Origin: Liquidambar formosana
Taxonomy: Eukaryota > Streptophyta > Magnoliopsida > Saxifragales > Altingiaceae
Length of the DNA stretch: 64,000 bases
Direction of reading: 5' to 3'
Assembly (NCBI GenBank): GCA_039720395.1
Contig: CM077833.1
Location: 8,385,036 to 8,449,035 of the forward strand
Below the pieces are notes generated by a model that made no database searches, was not told where the DNA came from, and saw only the letters and a program-made list of their open reading frames with translations. This document shows, in pieces, positions 1 to 35,874 of the stretch; positions within the stretch are counted from its first letter, which is position 1; each line of letters starts with the position of its first letter. Both the position numbers and the translations under genes were made by a program.

Positions 1-34
1 AAAATACGACATCCTATATCGTCTAAATATAAAA

Positions 35-404
35 TGACATGACTTCATACACATGTTTGGGCCCTTCTCCAAATAGTTTAGGCTTTTAGGTTGGAAAACA
101 TGGTAACAGAGCTTTTGTTTTCAAAAGGTCCTAGGTTTGAGTCTTATTACCTCTATGTGGTTATTTCCCTATTTGTTTGTTCGTTTGCTTGTCAGCTTGT
201 CAATTGTGTGTGTGTGTCCATCTCTCCACGTGTGGAATGGGGCCTTATGTCAGGGGGAGTGTTAACTTGATATACATTGTTGGCCCATTCCCTAATAGCT
301 TAAGTTTTTGGGGTTAAGTGGTGTTTTAACATGGTATCAGAGCCAGGTTTCGATTTTGGGACCCCACACCTAATAGATTAAGCTATTAGGTTGGGAACTT
401 AACA
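35..404 (+). mobile_element. TRIM-like very short LTR array
   Basis: A short LTR-like unit (about 35-100) ends in AACA and is followed by TGGTAACAGAGC at 101-112, a one-base variant of the plant initiator-Met primer-binding site. A polypurine CAGGGGGAG precedes a second LTR, 260-331, TGTTAACTTG to TTTTAACA, followed by a perfect TGGTATCAGAGC at 332-343. A third LTR end reads GGAACTTAACA, ending at 404. There is no coding capacity. The LTRs are only about 70 bases. Confidence 0.6.
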
Positions 405-584
405 TACTGCTACAGCATAATAGAGACGATACATAGACCGGCGTAGAGACTGAAATCACTAAAATAGCCTATATCACAGCCAACACACATGATATTATCA
501 CCAAATCATTGAGTTTCATTTCCAAATTTCATGAATACAACAAAATATAAAAGTAGAAATTTAAGCGAGATATTATATACTCAC

Positions 585-24512
<23,928 letters not shown>

Positions 24513-24518
24513 TTCGCC

Positions 24519-26237
24519 TAAGAAAATAAACAGAAATTAAATCAGTCGAGATTGAAAACCAACAATGTTTTTGGTAACAATTGCAAATTAACAATTCATA
24601 ACAGAAGAAAAAGGAATGCACAAGCCCTTATTGATTAGGATCTTTATGTTCGACCTCCCATAGTGGTCCCTCCTTAATTTATATAGGAAAAAACATTTTA
24701 TATATGTCTAAACATGCTAATACCAATATATAATATATCATGTATCAAGGAGTGTGGGGTAGGGAATTGATTATGCCCTTGTAAACTCTAAACCGCTCTG
24801 TAATCAGATTTTAATGTTCAGGGATTATTTACCCTGTGTTTGCCCACTAAATACAAACATGCATGCATAAATTTATATAGCTATATAATAGATAATAAGC
24901 AAACACATAACTACTCTCTCTCTCTACTATGCACGCCCACGCCCACGCTGATGCCGATACAGGCACTTTCTGTATGTTTCCAACACAAAATAATAGATAT
25001 GCCTCTTCAAATTGCATTATAAGAGTTTTGCAATTATGAACTCAGCAAGCGTAACAGCAAGTGCAGTAATGAGTGGTCCATGTTTAGGATCGAGACATGC
25101 AACGACGTATATTCATCTCAAAGCTAACTTAATAATTATGGCTTACACGTTTCACACACACACACACACAAAATTACAGCTTGCTTGTTTCAACTAAAAA
25201 CTTTCCAGAGAAAATAGTTCCCCAAAAGCCAAAAAAAAAAAAAAAAAAGGAAGGAAAGATAGAGATTACATGCGCAAAAAGTATATTCATCTCTCAGCTA
25301 GCTTAAGAAACATGACATATTTTCCCCAAAGCATATCATAACAAATATGCTGTATTTTTTAGGGTATATTTTTACGAAAATATTTAGACGGACATCATTT
25401 TCAGGGAACGCTTTTCCGAAAATAGTTTCCTGAGATGTCTATAAATTTGGGGTGGCTATTGTCGCCACAAAAATTCTTTTGCACCCCTTACTTTTTTTAA
25501 ACTTCTTTCTTTTATTAAAAATATAACAATTTTATATGAAAACTAGCTACGTTGTTCACTAAAAAAACATCATTCTGAACGGTTTTGTAAAAGAAAAGTT
25601 TTCTATAATCTGTTATTTAAGTAGAATCTTTGGTGATTTTTCATGAAGCATTCTCTTAAAAATGAAATAGAGACTCTAAATAACAGATTTAAGAAAAACT
25701 TTCTTTTACAAAACTGTTCAGAATGATATTTTCCAACGAACAACATGGTTAGTTTTCATGAAAACCTTTTAGATCTCTCATAAAACCTTGAAAAGTGTAA
25801 AATAAGTGTGGGGTGGAAAGGAATTCTTGTGGTGGCAGTAGCCTCTTACAAATTTCAGAGGGAAAAAAAGACAATCCCCAAACTAACTGAACAGGGAAAA
25901 CAGAGAAAACACATAAATTTACCCCACGTAAAAAGCTCTATGGTAGAATATCCATGAATTCACCCAGAAACTATTTTCTGTTCGAAGAAACAAAGAAAGA
26001 CAAATTAAAGAAACTATTTCAAGGAACTCATTTTCTGTTGAGACAAACAGAACCCAAATATTTTTTTTTAGCCCAAAATTCCATTTTGATGATGTTTTCA
26101 AAATTTGAAGAATCTAAATATATCAACAAAAAGTGAAAAATTGCATCATTCAATTTAGGAATGAAAGCAGAAGATAACAATCCTACAATATGATCACACA
26201 AGCAGCATAGACCGTATGTAAAGCCTACAAGCCTTAC
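24519..26237 (-). other. Putative leader intron / upstream region of copy B
   Basis: No coding segment was recognised. It holds a (CA)n stretch near 25155, a poly-A run near 25233 and the foldback element at 25454-25843. Reading frames here are short and show no family features. Confidence 0.4.
25454..25843. mobile_element. Foldback MITE, 390 bp
   Basis: Ends GGCTATTGTCGCCAC and, in reverse complement, GGCTACTGCCACCAC. Long inner arms (about 25545-25620 and 25680-25770) are also inverted copies, sharing ATTCTGAAC.GTTTTGTAAA and TCTGTTATTTA. A related end, GGCTATTGCCACCAC, occurs at 34211. A target duplication was not found. Confidence 0.65.
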
Positions 26238-26256
26238 CCGGAAACGGAAGACTCCT

Positions 26257-26287
<31 letters not shown>

Positions 26288-26330
26288 GTTAACTGGGTGC
26301 CGAAAGTTCTGTTTAATCGGCGCCCGCGAG
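26238..26330 (-). other. Possible 5' leader exon of copy B with (CT)n
   Basis: Read on the minus strand, a CT microsatellite (26258-26284) is followed by AGGAGTCTTCCGTTTCCGG and a good donor GTAAGG at 26237. Exon 1 begins just after an acceptor at about 24518, so a leader intron of about 1.7 kb is plausible. CT-rich leaders are common in plants. The transcription start cannot be placed from sequence alone. Confidence 0.35.
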
Positions 26331-26339
26331 AGAGAGAGT

Positions 26340-26400
26340 AAAGGTGGTCGGTTTGGTCTGTTTGAAATGGCAGATCCTGGGTTCAACCCCTCCTACTCTC
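26340..26400 (+). repeat. tRNA-related SINE head or decayed tRNA-like sequence
   Basis: GGTGGTCGGTTTGGTC resembles a polymerase III A box and CCTGGGTTCAACCCC contains a good B box (GGTTCAA.CC) with a T-arm-like stem. No complete cloverleaf with acceptor pairing was found, so it is probably a SINE fragment and not a tRNA gene. Confidence 0.35.
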
Positions 26401-26445
26401 AGATTAATAGTGAAATAATAATAAAAATGTAATGCTAGTGTGTCC

Positions 26446-26479
<34 letters not shown>

Positions 26480-26481
<2 letters not shown>

Positions 26482-26820
26482 CACGTGCTGATATAACTTA
26501 TATCAATACTCACATTAGAAATTGTACTTTATAGATTAGTGGGATATGAGATACATTGGACTAATACAAAAGGTATAATTCCCAATGCATGGTCCTGATA
26601 TAACTTATATTAACACATACTGATGGAAACATGCATAACTATATATAGGATCGAGTAAATACATACTAATATAACTTATATCAACACCCGCATTGGGAAT
26701 TCCACCTTATAAATTAGGAGGATATGAGATACATTGGACCAATGTAAAGGCTACAACCCTTAATGCATGGTGCTGATATAACTTATATCAACACGTGCTA
26801 CTGGGAACATAACCATATAT
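26480..26820. mobile_element. Two copies of a palindromic GCACGTGCTGATATAA MITE in TA repeats
   Basis: Two units of about 165 bases (26480-26645 and 26650-26818) share the ends CTGATATAACTTATATCA and a core with GGATATGAGATACATTGGAC. Flanking DNA is (TA)n on both sides. Related copies are at 34930-35118 and 61388-61558. Confidence 0.7.
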
Positions 26821-26833
26821 ATATATATATATA

Positions 26834-27072
26834 CTAGTTGGTACACACGTGCGTTGCACGTGAATATTTTTGTATTATAAAATAAATATTTCATTAATGA
26901 TATACGAATTTATGCTAAAGTAGACCATATAAATTGTCTTTTAAATAAGAGATTTTTGTGATGGAAAAAAAAAAAATCAGTGCCAAAACTAATAAATTAA
27001 ATTTCAATTGTACACTTGCCTATCAAAAGGATATTTCTCATGGCTCTGTCAGTATATATATATATATATATA
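26834..27072 (-). mobile_element. Helitron 3' end fragment
   Basis: On the minus strand it ends with the hairpin CACGTGC-AAC-GCACGTG, eight further bases and CTAG, inserted before T: the canonical Helitron 3' terminus. Only about 220 bases remain before a TA run leads into a second, complete 3' end at 27073. Both ends share the motif CCTATCAAAAGGATATTTCTC. Confidence 0.8.
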
Positions 27073-27344
27073 CTAGTTGGTACACACGTGCGTTGCACGT
27101 GAATATTTTTGGATTATAAAATAAATATTTCATCAATGGTATACGAATTTATGTTAAAGTGGACCATATAAATTGTCTTTAAAAGAAGAGATTTTTTTGA
27201 TGAGGAATAAAAAAAAAAAAAATCAGTGCCGAAACTAATAAATTAATTAAATGTGTCATCAATAACTTAAATAAATATTAAAAATATATGTAAATTTCAG
27301 TTTTACACTTGCCTATCAAAAGGATATTTCTCATGGCTCTGTCG

Positions 27345-27387
<43 letters not shown>

Positions 27388-28503
27388 TATTTTTGTAAGG
27401 AAAAAGCTAAATAGTTTAACCTCTTTTTTTCGAACTTGTTTGGCAACTAACTTAGTTATGTACTTATTTCAAAGAGTAATAATTTTTTTTAAAAATTGTT
27501 TCATAAATAAATTGAACAAATAACATCATGTTTAAATTCAAAAAATAAGAAATAAATTAAAATAAATGTCATCCAACTCATTGAAAATATTATTCTATGA
27601 GTGGGGAAGTTGTGTTTTTTTTATAAAATTTTTTTATAATATAAAAAATTAAATGAAATTATGATAAATATACTTATTTTTAAAATTTTCTCAATGAAAA
27701 ATGTGCTTACTAAAACATGGGATCCTCCTGAGTTGTCCTTTGTTGAGACGATGCTCTATTGACCAGATAAGGTAGAATTTTTAACATCATTACATATAGG
27801 ATTTGGTTTTCTTAATGCCAGTTTTTGATAGTCTAGGAACCTCATTTGGTTTTATTATATTATATTTTAATAAAAGGTTCTATGTGAGAAAACAAACCAA
27901 TTCCAAAAATAAATAATTAAATAAAAAGAAACGTATCCTCATAAAATATTTTTGAATCATGATTTGTCAAAAACTTACACCAAAAAAATGAAATAAAAAA
28001 AAAACTCAAAAGTAATAATATCTAACAGAACTAAAATAGAACCCTACTGCGTTTGTAAGGAATCTTGTAGGTAGGGCATTCAGTAAGAATAGAGGTAGGA
28101 GAACCAAAGTTACAGAAATATATGAAATACTTGACCCACATGGAAAACAGTATTTTCTATAGCAATTAAAACAAACCCTAAAACCCTATATTTTGAAAAA
28201 GAAAAGAAGATGAGGGCTCTATTAAAATAAGTTGAAGCTACTGTTAATGGAGAAAGTACAATTTAGAATCTCATTGTTAATGAATAGATGATATATGTTA
28301 TGAAATAGAGTTAACTTACAATTCTGAGTTTTATTTATTTATACAAATTATAGTTTCCTTAGAATTCCTATTTATGTATGTGTTTTATATTTCTATATTT
28401 CCTATATATGTAGAAGGGTAATTGTACATTTAAAATTTAAAATAAGGGTATATTAGTCAATTAAAAGTTTTTCTCACATTCAACTTTTTATAGGTAATAT
28501 ATC
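27073..28503 (-). mobile_element. Non-autonomous Helitron X (first copy)
   Basis: The 3' terminus (CTAG at 27073-27076 plus the same perfect 7-base-stem hairpin) is followed, after a (TA)n tract at 27353-27384, by a body of about 1.1 kb. It ends in a Helitron-like 5' terminus (reverse complement ATTACCTATAAAAAGTTGAA). No Rep/helicase coding is seen. The body is repeated at 30011-31130. Confidence 0.7.
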
Positions 28504-28506
28504 TAT

Positions 28507-30008
28507 ATATATATGGGCACACGTGCCTTGCACATGAATATTATTCAAATAAAAAAATTTATAAATTCTATATATATATATATATATATTGAACATGAAA
28601 ATCTAATTATTTGTTACTTTTGTGTTAATTTAACTTATCAGAATAAACGCTCAACACAATAGGTCAAAATTCCTTCAATTGTTAGGAGTTATGGTAGGAA
28701 TAAAAAGTCAGCTAGAACACATGCATAGTAGTGGAGGCTGTATAAAATTTATGAAGTGAACATAAATTGTGTTATCTTTTTTCCTTCTTTTTTGCTAGAA
28801 AATAAACATTCTTAATTGGTTAAATGTGAAACATTCTTAATTGGTTAAATATGGGAGGCAAATAAATATTTAAAATTTAAAATAAAGATGTAATGGTCAA
28901 TCAAAAGTGTTTCTAAAGTATAAACTTTTATAAGTAGTATAGATATAATATAATTTAATATGTGATACAAGAGCATCTCTGAGGGAGGTAGCAAAAAAAA
29001 AAAAAAAAAAAAAAAGAAGTAACAAATCTGTCTTTTGCTACCTTATGTGGGCTGTGGCAATTTGCCACTTCAATTTGAGATGTGCATTCCAAAGGAAAGT
29101 AGCAAACATAATTATTTTATTTTTATTTTCTATATTTTATATTTTTGATGCTTTTAAATATTATTTAATTTATTTTTTTTAATAAGTGAAATCGATCCCT
29201 CATAATATAGTTTTTCTTACTTTTTCTAAAAAAAAATTCTTAATTTTATTTTTATATGATATCATCATCTACATTTTTTTTTTTTTGGGTTCACTTAGAG
29301 ATTGAAAAGAGAGTGGAGATCGAGATTTTCATTTTATTTTTTTCCTCATTTCTTTGTTTTTTTTCCTTTTTCTTTTCCCCCTCCCTTCTCATCAACAACC
29401 AAATTCAAGCAAAATAATAACAATAATTATCATATACATATTCAAGGGTTTTCCTAGTCTACCCAAAATCCTCGAAAACAACCACTCCCAACCACAAACA
29501 AATTCAACATTATATGAATTCTCACCGAATTTCAAGAAATACATAATAAAAGTATAAAACACTCACGCAACAACCCCTTGAGATCTGGTATCGTCTTCAT
29601 GTATCGTCTCCATGATGTGGATATTTGGTTTGTGACTACGCTGGGAAGTAGGTGTGCCTCTAATAGGCCATTCTCGTTTGCTAGAGAATGAGAGAAAGAG
29701 GGAGATACGAAGTCAACGTGCTTTAGGATTATATGTATAGTATTAAATGGAGTATTTGATTTAAGGTTTTCTTTGAATTCCTATTTGTGTTTTATATATT
29801 GAGGTATGTGTTTTAGAATTATGTTTTATATATTAAGTTATGTGTTTTAGAATATATTAAAGTATGTGTTTTAGAATTATAGTTTCCATATTGCTATATT
29901 TCCTATATATGCAGAAGGGTGGGTAGTTGTGTATTTAAAAATTAAAATAAGGGTATATTAGTCAATCAAAAGTTTTTCTCACATTCATCTTTTTATAGGT
30001 AGTATAGA
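28507..30008 (-). mobile_element. Non-autonomous Helitron Y (first copy) with two 5' ends
   Basis: The 3' end (degenerate, TATGGGCACACGTGCC hairpin arm) abuts copy X. The outer 5' end reads TCTATACTACCTATAAAAAG on the minus strand and starts at 30008. An inner 5' end of the same type (TCTATACTACTTATAAAAG) starts at 28943, giving alternative elements of about 437 and 1502 bases with one shared 3' end. A small reading frame near 29354-29557 is low-complexity and not recognised. Confidence 0.75.
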
Positions 30009-31133
30009 TATATGTTTATTTTTGTAAGGAAAAAGCTAAATAGTTTAACCCTTTTTTTCGAACTTGTTTGGCAACTAACCTAGTTATGTACTTATTTTAA
30101 AGAGTAATAATTTTAAAAAAAAATTATTTCATAAATAAATTGAACAAATAACATCGTGTTTAAATTCAAAAAATAAAAAATAAATTAAAATAAATGTCAT
30201 CCAACTCATTGAAAATATTATTCTATGAGTGGGAAAGTTGGGTTTTTTTAATAAAATTTTTTTATAATATAAAAAATTAAATGAAATTATGATAAATATA
30301 CTTATTTTTAAAATTTTCTCAATGAAAAATGTACTTACTAAAACATGGGAATCCTCCTGGGTTGTCCTTTGTTGAGATGATACTCTATTGACCAGATAAG
30401 GTAGAATTTTTAACATCGTTACATATAGGATTTGGTTTTCTTAATGCCAGTTTTTGATAGTCTAGGAACCTCATCGGTTTTATTATATTATATTTTAATA
30501 AAAGGTTCCATGCGAGAAAACAAACCAACTCCAAAAATAAATAATCAAATAAAAAGAAAGGTATCCTCAAAAAATATTTGTGAATCACGATTTGTCAAAA
30601 ACTTACACCAAAAAAATAAAATAAAAAAATACTCAAAAGTAATAATATCTAACAGAACTAAAATAGAACCCTACTGCGTTTGCAAGGAATCTTGTAGGTA
30701 AGGCATTCAGTAAGAATAAAGGTAGGAGAACCAAAATTACAGAAATATATGAAGTACTTAACTCACATGGAAAACAGTATTTTCTATAGCAATTAGAACA
30801 AACCCTAAAACCCTATATTTCGAAAAAGAAAAGAATATGAGAACTCTATTAAAATAGGTTGAAGCTACTGTTAATGGAGAAAGTAGAATTTGGAATCCCA
30901 TTGTTAATGAATAGAAGATATATGTTATGAAATAGAGTTAACTTATAATTCTGGGTTTTATTTATTTATATGAATTATAGTTTCCTTAGAATTCCTATTT
31001 ATGTATGTGTTTTATATTTCTATATTTCCTATGTATGTAGAAGAGTAATTGTGCATTTAAAATTTAAAATAAGGGTATATTAGTCAATCAAAAGTTTTTC
31101 TCACACTCAAATTTTTATAGGTAATATATCCAT
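30009..31133 (-). mobile_element. Helitron X body (second copy, no 3' terminus)
   Basis: Sequence from TTTATTTTTGTAAGGAAAAAG to the 5'-type terminus matches 27385-28503 closely throughout. It lacks the CTAG/hairpin end that copy 1 has, and directly follows the 5' end of Y. Confidence 0.75.
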
Positions 31134-31187
31134 ATATATATGGGTACACGTGTGTTGCACATGAATATTATTTAAATAAAAAAAATT

Positions 31188-31242
<55 letters not shown>

Positions 31243-32647
31243 AACATGAAAATATAATTATTTGTTACTTTTGTGTTAATTTAACTTATTAGAATAAACG
31301 CTCAACACAATAGGTCAAAATTCCTTCAATTATTAGGAGTTATGGTAGGAATAAAAAGTTAGTGAGAACACATGCATAGTAGTAAAGGCTATATAGAATT
31401 TATGAAGTAAACATAATTTGTGTTATCTTTTTTCCTTCTTTTTTGCTAGAAAATAAACATTCTTAATTGGTTAAATATAAAACATTTTTAATTAGTTAAA
31501 TATGGGAGGCAAATAAATATTTAAAATTTAAAATAAAGATGTAATGGTCAATCAAAAGTGTTTCTAAAGTATAAACTTTTATAGGTAGTATAGATATAAT
31601 ATAATTTAATATGTGATACAAGAGCATCTTTGAGGGAGGTAGCAAAAAAAAAAAAAGTAACAAATCTGTCTTTTGCTACCTTATGTGGATTGTGGCAATT
31701 TGCTACTTTAATTTGAGATGTGCATTCCAAAGGGAAGTAGCAAACATAATTTTTTTATTTTTATTTTCTATATTTTTTATTTTTTATGCTTTTAAATATT
31801 ATTTAATTTATTTTTTAAATAAGTGAAATTGATCCCTCATAATATAGTTTTTCTTACTTTTTCTAAAAAAAAATTTCCAATTTTATTTTTATATGGTATC
31901 ATCATCTACATTTTTTTTTGTTCACTTAGAGATTGAAAAGAGAGTGGAGATTAAGATTTTCATTTTATTTTTTTCCTCATTTCCTTTATTTTTTTCCTTT
32001 TTCTTTTCCCCCTCCCTTTCCATTAACAACCAAATTCAAGCAAAATAATTATAATAATTATCACATACATATATGACCTATTTCAACAATTTTCACGTCA
32101 CAATCAAAACACATTCAAGGGTTTTCCTAGTCTACCCAAAATCGTCGAAAATAACCACCCCCAACCATAAACAAATTTAGTATTATATGAATTCTCACCA
32201 AATTTCAAGAAATACATAATAAAAGTATAAAACACTCACACAACAGTCCCTTGAGATCCGGTATCGTCTCTATGTATCGTCTCCATGATGTGGATATTTG
32301 GTTTTTGACTGCGCTGGGAAGTAGGTGTACCTCTAACAGGCCATTCTCGTTTGCTAGAGAATGAGAGGAAGAGGGAGATACGAAATCAACGTGCTTTAGG
32401 ATTATATGTATAGTATTAAATGGAGTATTTGATTTAGGGTTTCTTTTGAATTCCTATTTGTGTTTTATATATTAAGGTATGTGTTTTAGAATATATTAAG
32501 GTATGTGCTTTAGAATTATAGTTTCCATATTACTATATTTCCTATATATGCAGAAGGGTGGGTAGTTGTGTATTTAAAAATTAAAATAAGGGTATATTAG
32601 TCAATCAAAAGTTTTTCTTACATTCATCTTTTTATAAGTAGTATAGA
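31134..32647 (-). mobile_element. Helitron Y (second copy)
   Basis: It repeats 28507-30008, including the inner 5' terminus (near 31595) and the outer one (TCTATACTACTTATAAAAAG, start 32647). A (TA)n expansion lies at 31196-31240. Together with the preceding X body it makes a roughly 2.6-kb tandem duplication X-Y-X-Y. Confidence 0.78.
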
Positions 32648-32651
32648 TATA

Positions 32652-33999
32652 GGAAGAGTTCCGTTGACACTTGGTGTAAGGGTAAAACTCTTACATCTTT
32701 TTCAAACCATAGATCATTTTTCATACAACGGCTCCCTTAAATCTCTACTAAATACCTTATTAAAACGAGGAATTGGATCAAATTTTTGAGTCGGGTTAGA
32801 ATCTGACACAAAACCATTTTTTTTTTCAACTGATTTCTCTAAAAGTTCTAAAGTTTCTACCCATTCCTTCGTCTCCCTCCCTCTCTCTCTATCTCGCCTT
32901 AAATTTATTCCGCATTTCGATCATTTTATCTCGCATGGCGCTAAAAGCTCACCCATTTTTGGAAATAGCTCTTCAATGGCAGAAGCTCCACAACTCTGGC
33001 AAGCTCAACGTTTCTTGGTTCTGATTCATGGTGATGGTTATGCTGAGTAGAGACGTAGACGGTCATTGATGTAGACTGCATCTCTTCAATTCATGGCCAT
33101 GGTTGAGATGGGTAGAGGCGGTGTATATGTGATGTTCTACCAAAAAATTTCAACTTGTGTGTTTGCTTTTAGAATTTCTAGAAAAATAGTTTGAACCTCA
33201 AATGTAAAAGTTTCAACTTGTAGGTTTGCTTTTAAAATTTTTGGGAAAAAATTTTGAACCTTATATGTATTATTTGTTCTTGTACAATGGGCATAGTTTA
33301 AAGAGGGCGTGATTTGAAGGGTTTTTTCTTTTCTTTTTTTTTTTCCTTCTGGTTGGGAATTTCATTTTTTTTCTCTTTCAATTAATGGAGCCACAGCGGT
33401 GTTGTTTCTTGTTCATGGACTCGTAGCCATTTTTGTCTCAACTCTCCAGGGAAGTGTATCCTGAAGGTTTCAGATGCTTTGTTGTCCTCTCTTTCTTTTT
33501 GTTTTTCTTTTTTTTAAAGAAAATGATAATATTTTTAAAAGAAATCCAAATAAATTCTCAGTAGAGGCAAAAAAATCCAGCCCAACAAATATCCAATCAC
33601 ACGAACAATACAACAAACGCCTAAATTGCTAAGCAAACAAAAAAGATGAGACACCAGCCTAGGGTGCTTGAACCTTCCTGAAAAAACTCATAGAAAACTA
33701 GAGAGGAAGCCCAACATATCCACATGCATAGAGGGAACTTCTGAGAAATCAAACTCCAAGTCTCCAATCGACGAGGCTGGGATAAACGTACCTAGTCGCC
33801 ACAAATGTTGAGCTATTGCCAGAAATTAGTTGAAAGAAAATGGGTTTGGGGTTATATTCTAACCCAACCCAAAAATTTTACCCAATTCCTTATTTTACTA
33901 AGGTATTTAGTAAAGATTTAAGGAAGCCGTTGGATGAAAAAAGATCTACAGTTTAAAAAAAGTTTTACTCTTACACCAGGTGTCAACGGAACCCTCCCC
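32652..33999. mobile_element. MULE-like element with ~180-bp terminal inverted repeats
   Basis: The left end GGAAGAGTTCCGTTGACAC and the reverse complement of the right end, GGGGAGGGTTCCGTTGACAC, match. Homology continues inward for about 180 bases (both arms contain AAATACCTTA and GGAATTGG). Long TIRs suggest a Mutator-like element. No transposase is present. The 1-kb interior includes a non-repetitive stretch at about 32990-33500 that could be captured host sequence but was not identified. A 9-base target duplication was not resolved because the flanks are TA-rich. Confidence 0.65.
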
Positions 34000-34122
34000 T
34001 ATATATCTATATGTATATATATGTATATATATGTATATCTGTATATGTATATATATCTATATATACAGATATACGTATATTTACATATATATACATATAT
34101 CTATATATACATATATATACAT

Positions 34123-34157
<35 letters not shown>

Positions 34158-34160
34158 CAC
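34000..34160. repeat. Complex TA/CA microsatellite
   Basis: TATA, TATG and CACA tracts, (CA)n near 34122-34146. Long reading frames on both strands here are purely low-complexity Tyr/Ile or Thr/His peptides. Confidence 0.9.
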
Positions 34161-34161
34161 A

Positions 34162-35534
34162 CTAGATATGGGCACACTTGCCTTGCACGTGAATAATATT
34201 TAAAGGAGCAGGCTATTGCCACCACTCAAAATACTCTATGCCCCCATCAATTAAATTTCCTCAAATTTTACTAAAAGCACCCCTTATCTTCCTAAAATAC
34301 CCTTAATAAAAAATTCTCTAAACATTTTTCTACCCCACCCCCAACCTGTAACCCGTCCCCTTCTCAAGCCACTTGCCCTTTACCAAAGAAGACGGCATCG
34401 TCCTCGGCAAGACTCATCAGAAATCGACGGCGAGTTGCCTCACTATAAACCAACACCGACGTTGACGTGAACGGACACCACCATAAGCCGACGCTGACAC
34501 GAACTGACACCGTTGCCTCACTAGCAACTGACGCCGACGCCCACATAAGTAGTACACTCACTACTATAATCCATAACAAAAGTAGACTCAACCACACTAC
34601 CTTGAGTGGATACATTATCACCATGCAACAAGTAAACAATGTCAAAAAAATAATTTTTGAAACTGTTTAGTTACTCAAAACCAAACATCTCTTATTTGTT
34701 CAAACCTATTAGTAAGAATAAAGTATATATGTTCAGCTTTATAAAAAAGAACAATATAAAAACGTTCAGACATTTAAAACTGAACATCTCTTATTTGTTA
34801 TGACTTATAAACACAAACACTTAAAATCCATTCACAATTACATAAACGAACAATTCTCAATTGTTGTATAGTTAAGTTGTTCGGTGTTTTAAAACGGAAC
34901 AACACAAGCTTGTTCGAACTCCTTTAAGTAAACAATATCTGCACATGTTGATATAACTTATATCAACACCCACACTGGGTAGTGTACCTTGTGCATTAGT
35001 AGGATATGAAGCCTTGTGCATTAGTGGAATATGAAGTACAGTATACCACTGCAAGGATTACAACCCCAATGCATGGTGCTGATATAACTCAGCACGTGTT
35101 GATAGGAACATAACCGTATATATATATATATATATATAACACATGGAAATCTAATTACTTATCACTTTTTGTTGAAAACAATCAAAAAATAAATCCCGTT
35201 TGAAAGATATGTATATATATAATTTTCTTAATATGTATCACATTTAGGTCATTATAAATGATGATCAACATAATATGTCAAACTTCCTTCCATGGCTAGG
35301 AGTTATGATAAGAATATGAAGTTGGTTAGGAGACATGCATAATAATAAAGATTGTGTAGAATTCATGAAATGGATATCATTATCTTTATTTCTCCTTATT
35401 TTTATTTTTTTTTTCTAGAAAATAAACATTCTTTGTTTAAATATGAGGGAAAATAAGTATTTAAAATTTAAAATAAAGGTGTAATGGTCAATTAAAAGTT
35501 TTTATAGATACAAACTTTTATAGGCAGTATATAT
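34162..35534 (-). mobile_element. Helitron of the Y1 type with internal insertions
   Basis: CTAG at 34162-34165 and a hairpin arm (CACGTGCAAGG on the minus strand) mark the 3' end; the body TCTAATTACTTATCAC and a degraded 5' end (TATACTGCCTATAAAAG) lie at 35140-35534. In between are an unrelated segment starting AGGCTATTGCCACCAC at 34210 and a palindromic MITE at 34930-35118. Confidence 0.6.
34930..35118. mobile_element. Palindromic CACGTG..GATATAA MITE
   Basis: Shares TGTTGATATAACTTATATCA and CAATGCATGGTGCTGATATAA with the units at 26480-26820 and ends GGAACATAACC before a (TA)n run. Confidence 0.65.
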
Positions 35535-35545
35535 ATAAGAATCCT

Positions 35546-35874
35546 TCTATGATCCGGTACACTGATGCAATTTGGCATCAAGTACATTTCAAAACTCTTA
35601 TGTGTGATTTGTATTTGGTTAAACTAACCGTTGGATTAAATTTGATTCATATGTTGGTGATACATGCCAAAAATAAAGTTGATTTAAGATCGATTAAGAG
35701 TTGTTTCATTCGAAGATGTCTATAATAACAGTTAATCTCAGATCAACTTGATTTTTGACATGGAATTCTTACATTAGAAAGCTGTCCAATCCAATGGGTT
35801 GGATTCATAAAATACAAATCACTGGAGAGTTTTGGAGTGCACCAACTAGTATCAGGTGCACTTGATAATAGAAA

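Noticed and set aside
26340..26400. Functional tRNA gene
   Set aside because: The B box is good, but no acceptor stem or full cloverleaf can be drawn.
33934..34225. Tyr/Ile and Thr/His repeat frames on both strands
   Set aside because: Pure microsatellite translation.
35140..35534. Independent complete Helitron
   Set aside because: It lacks its own hairpin and CTAG end; it is better read as the 5' part of the element starting at 34162.
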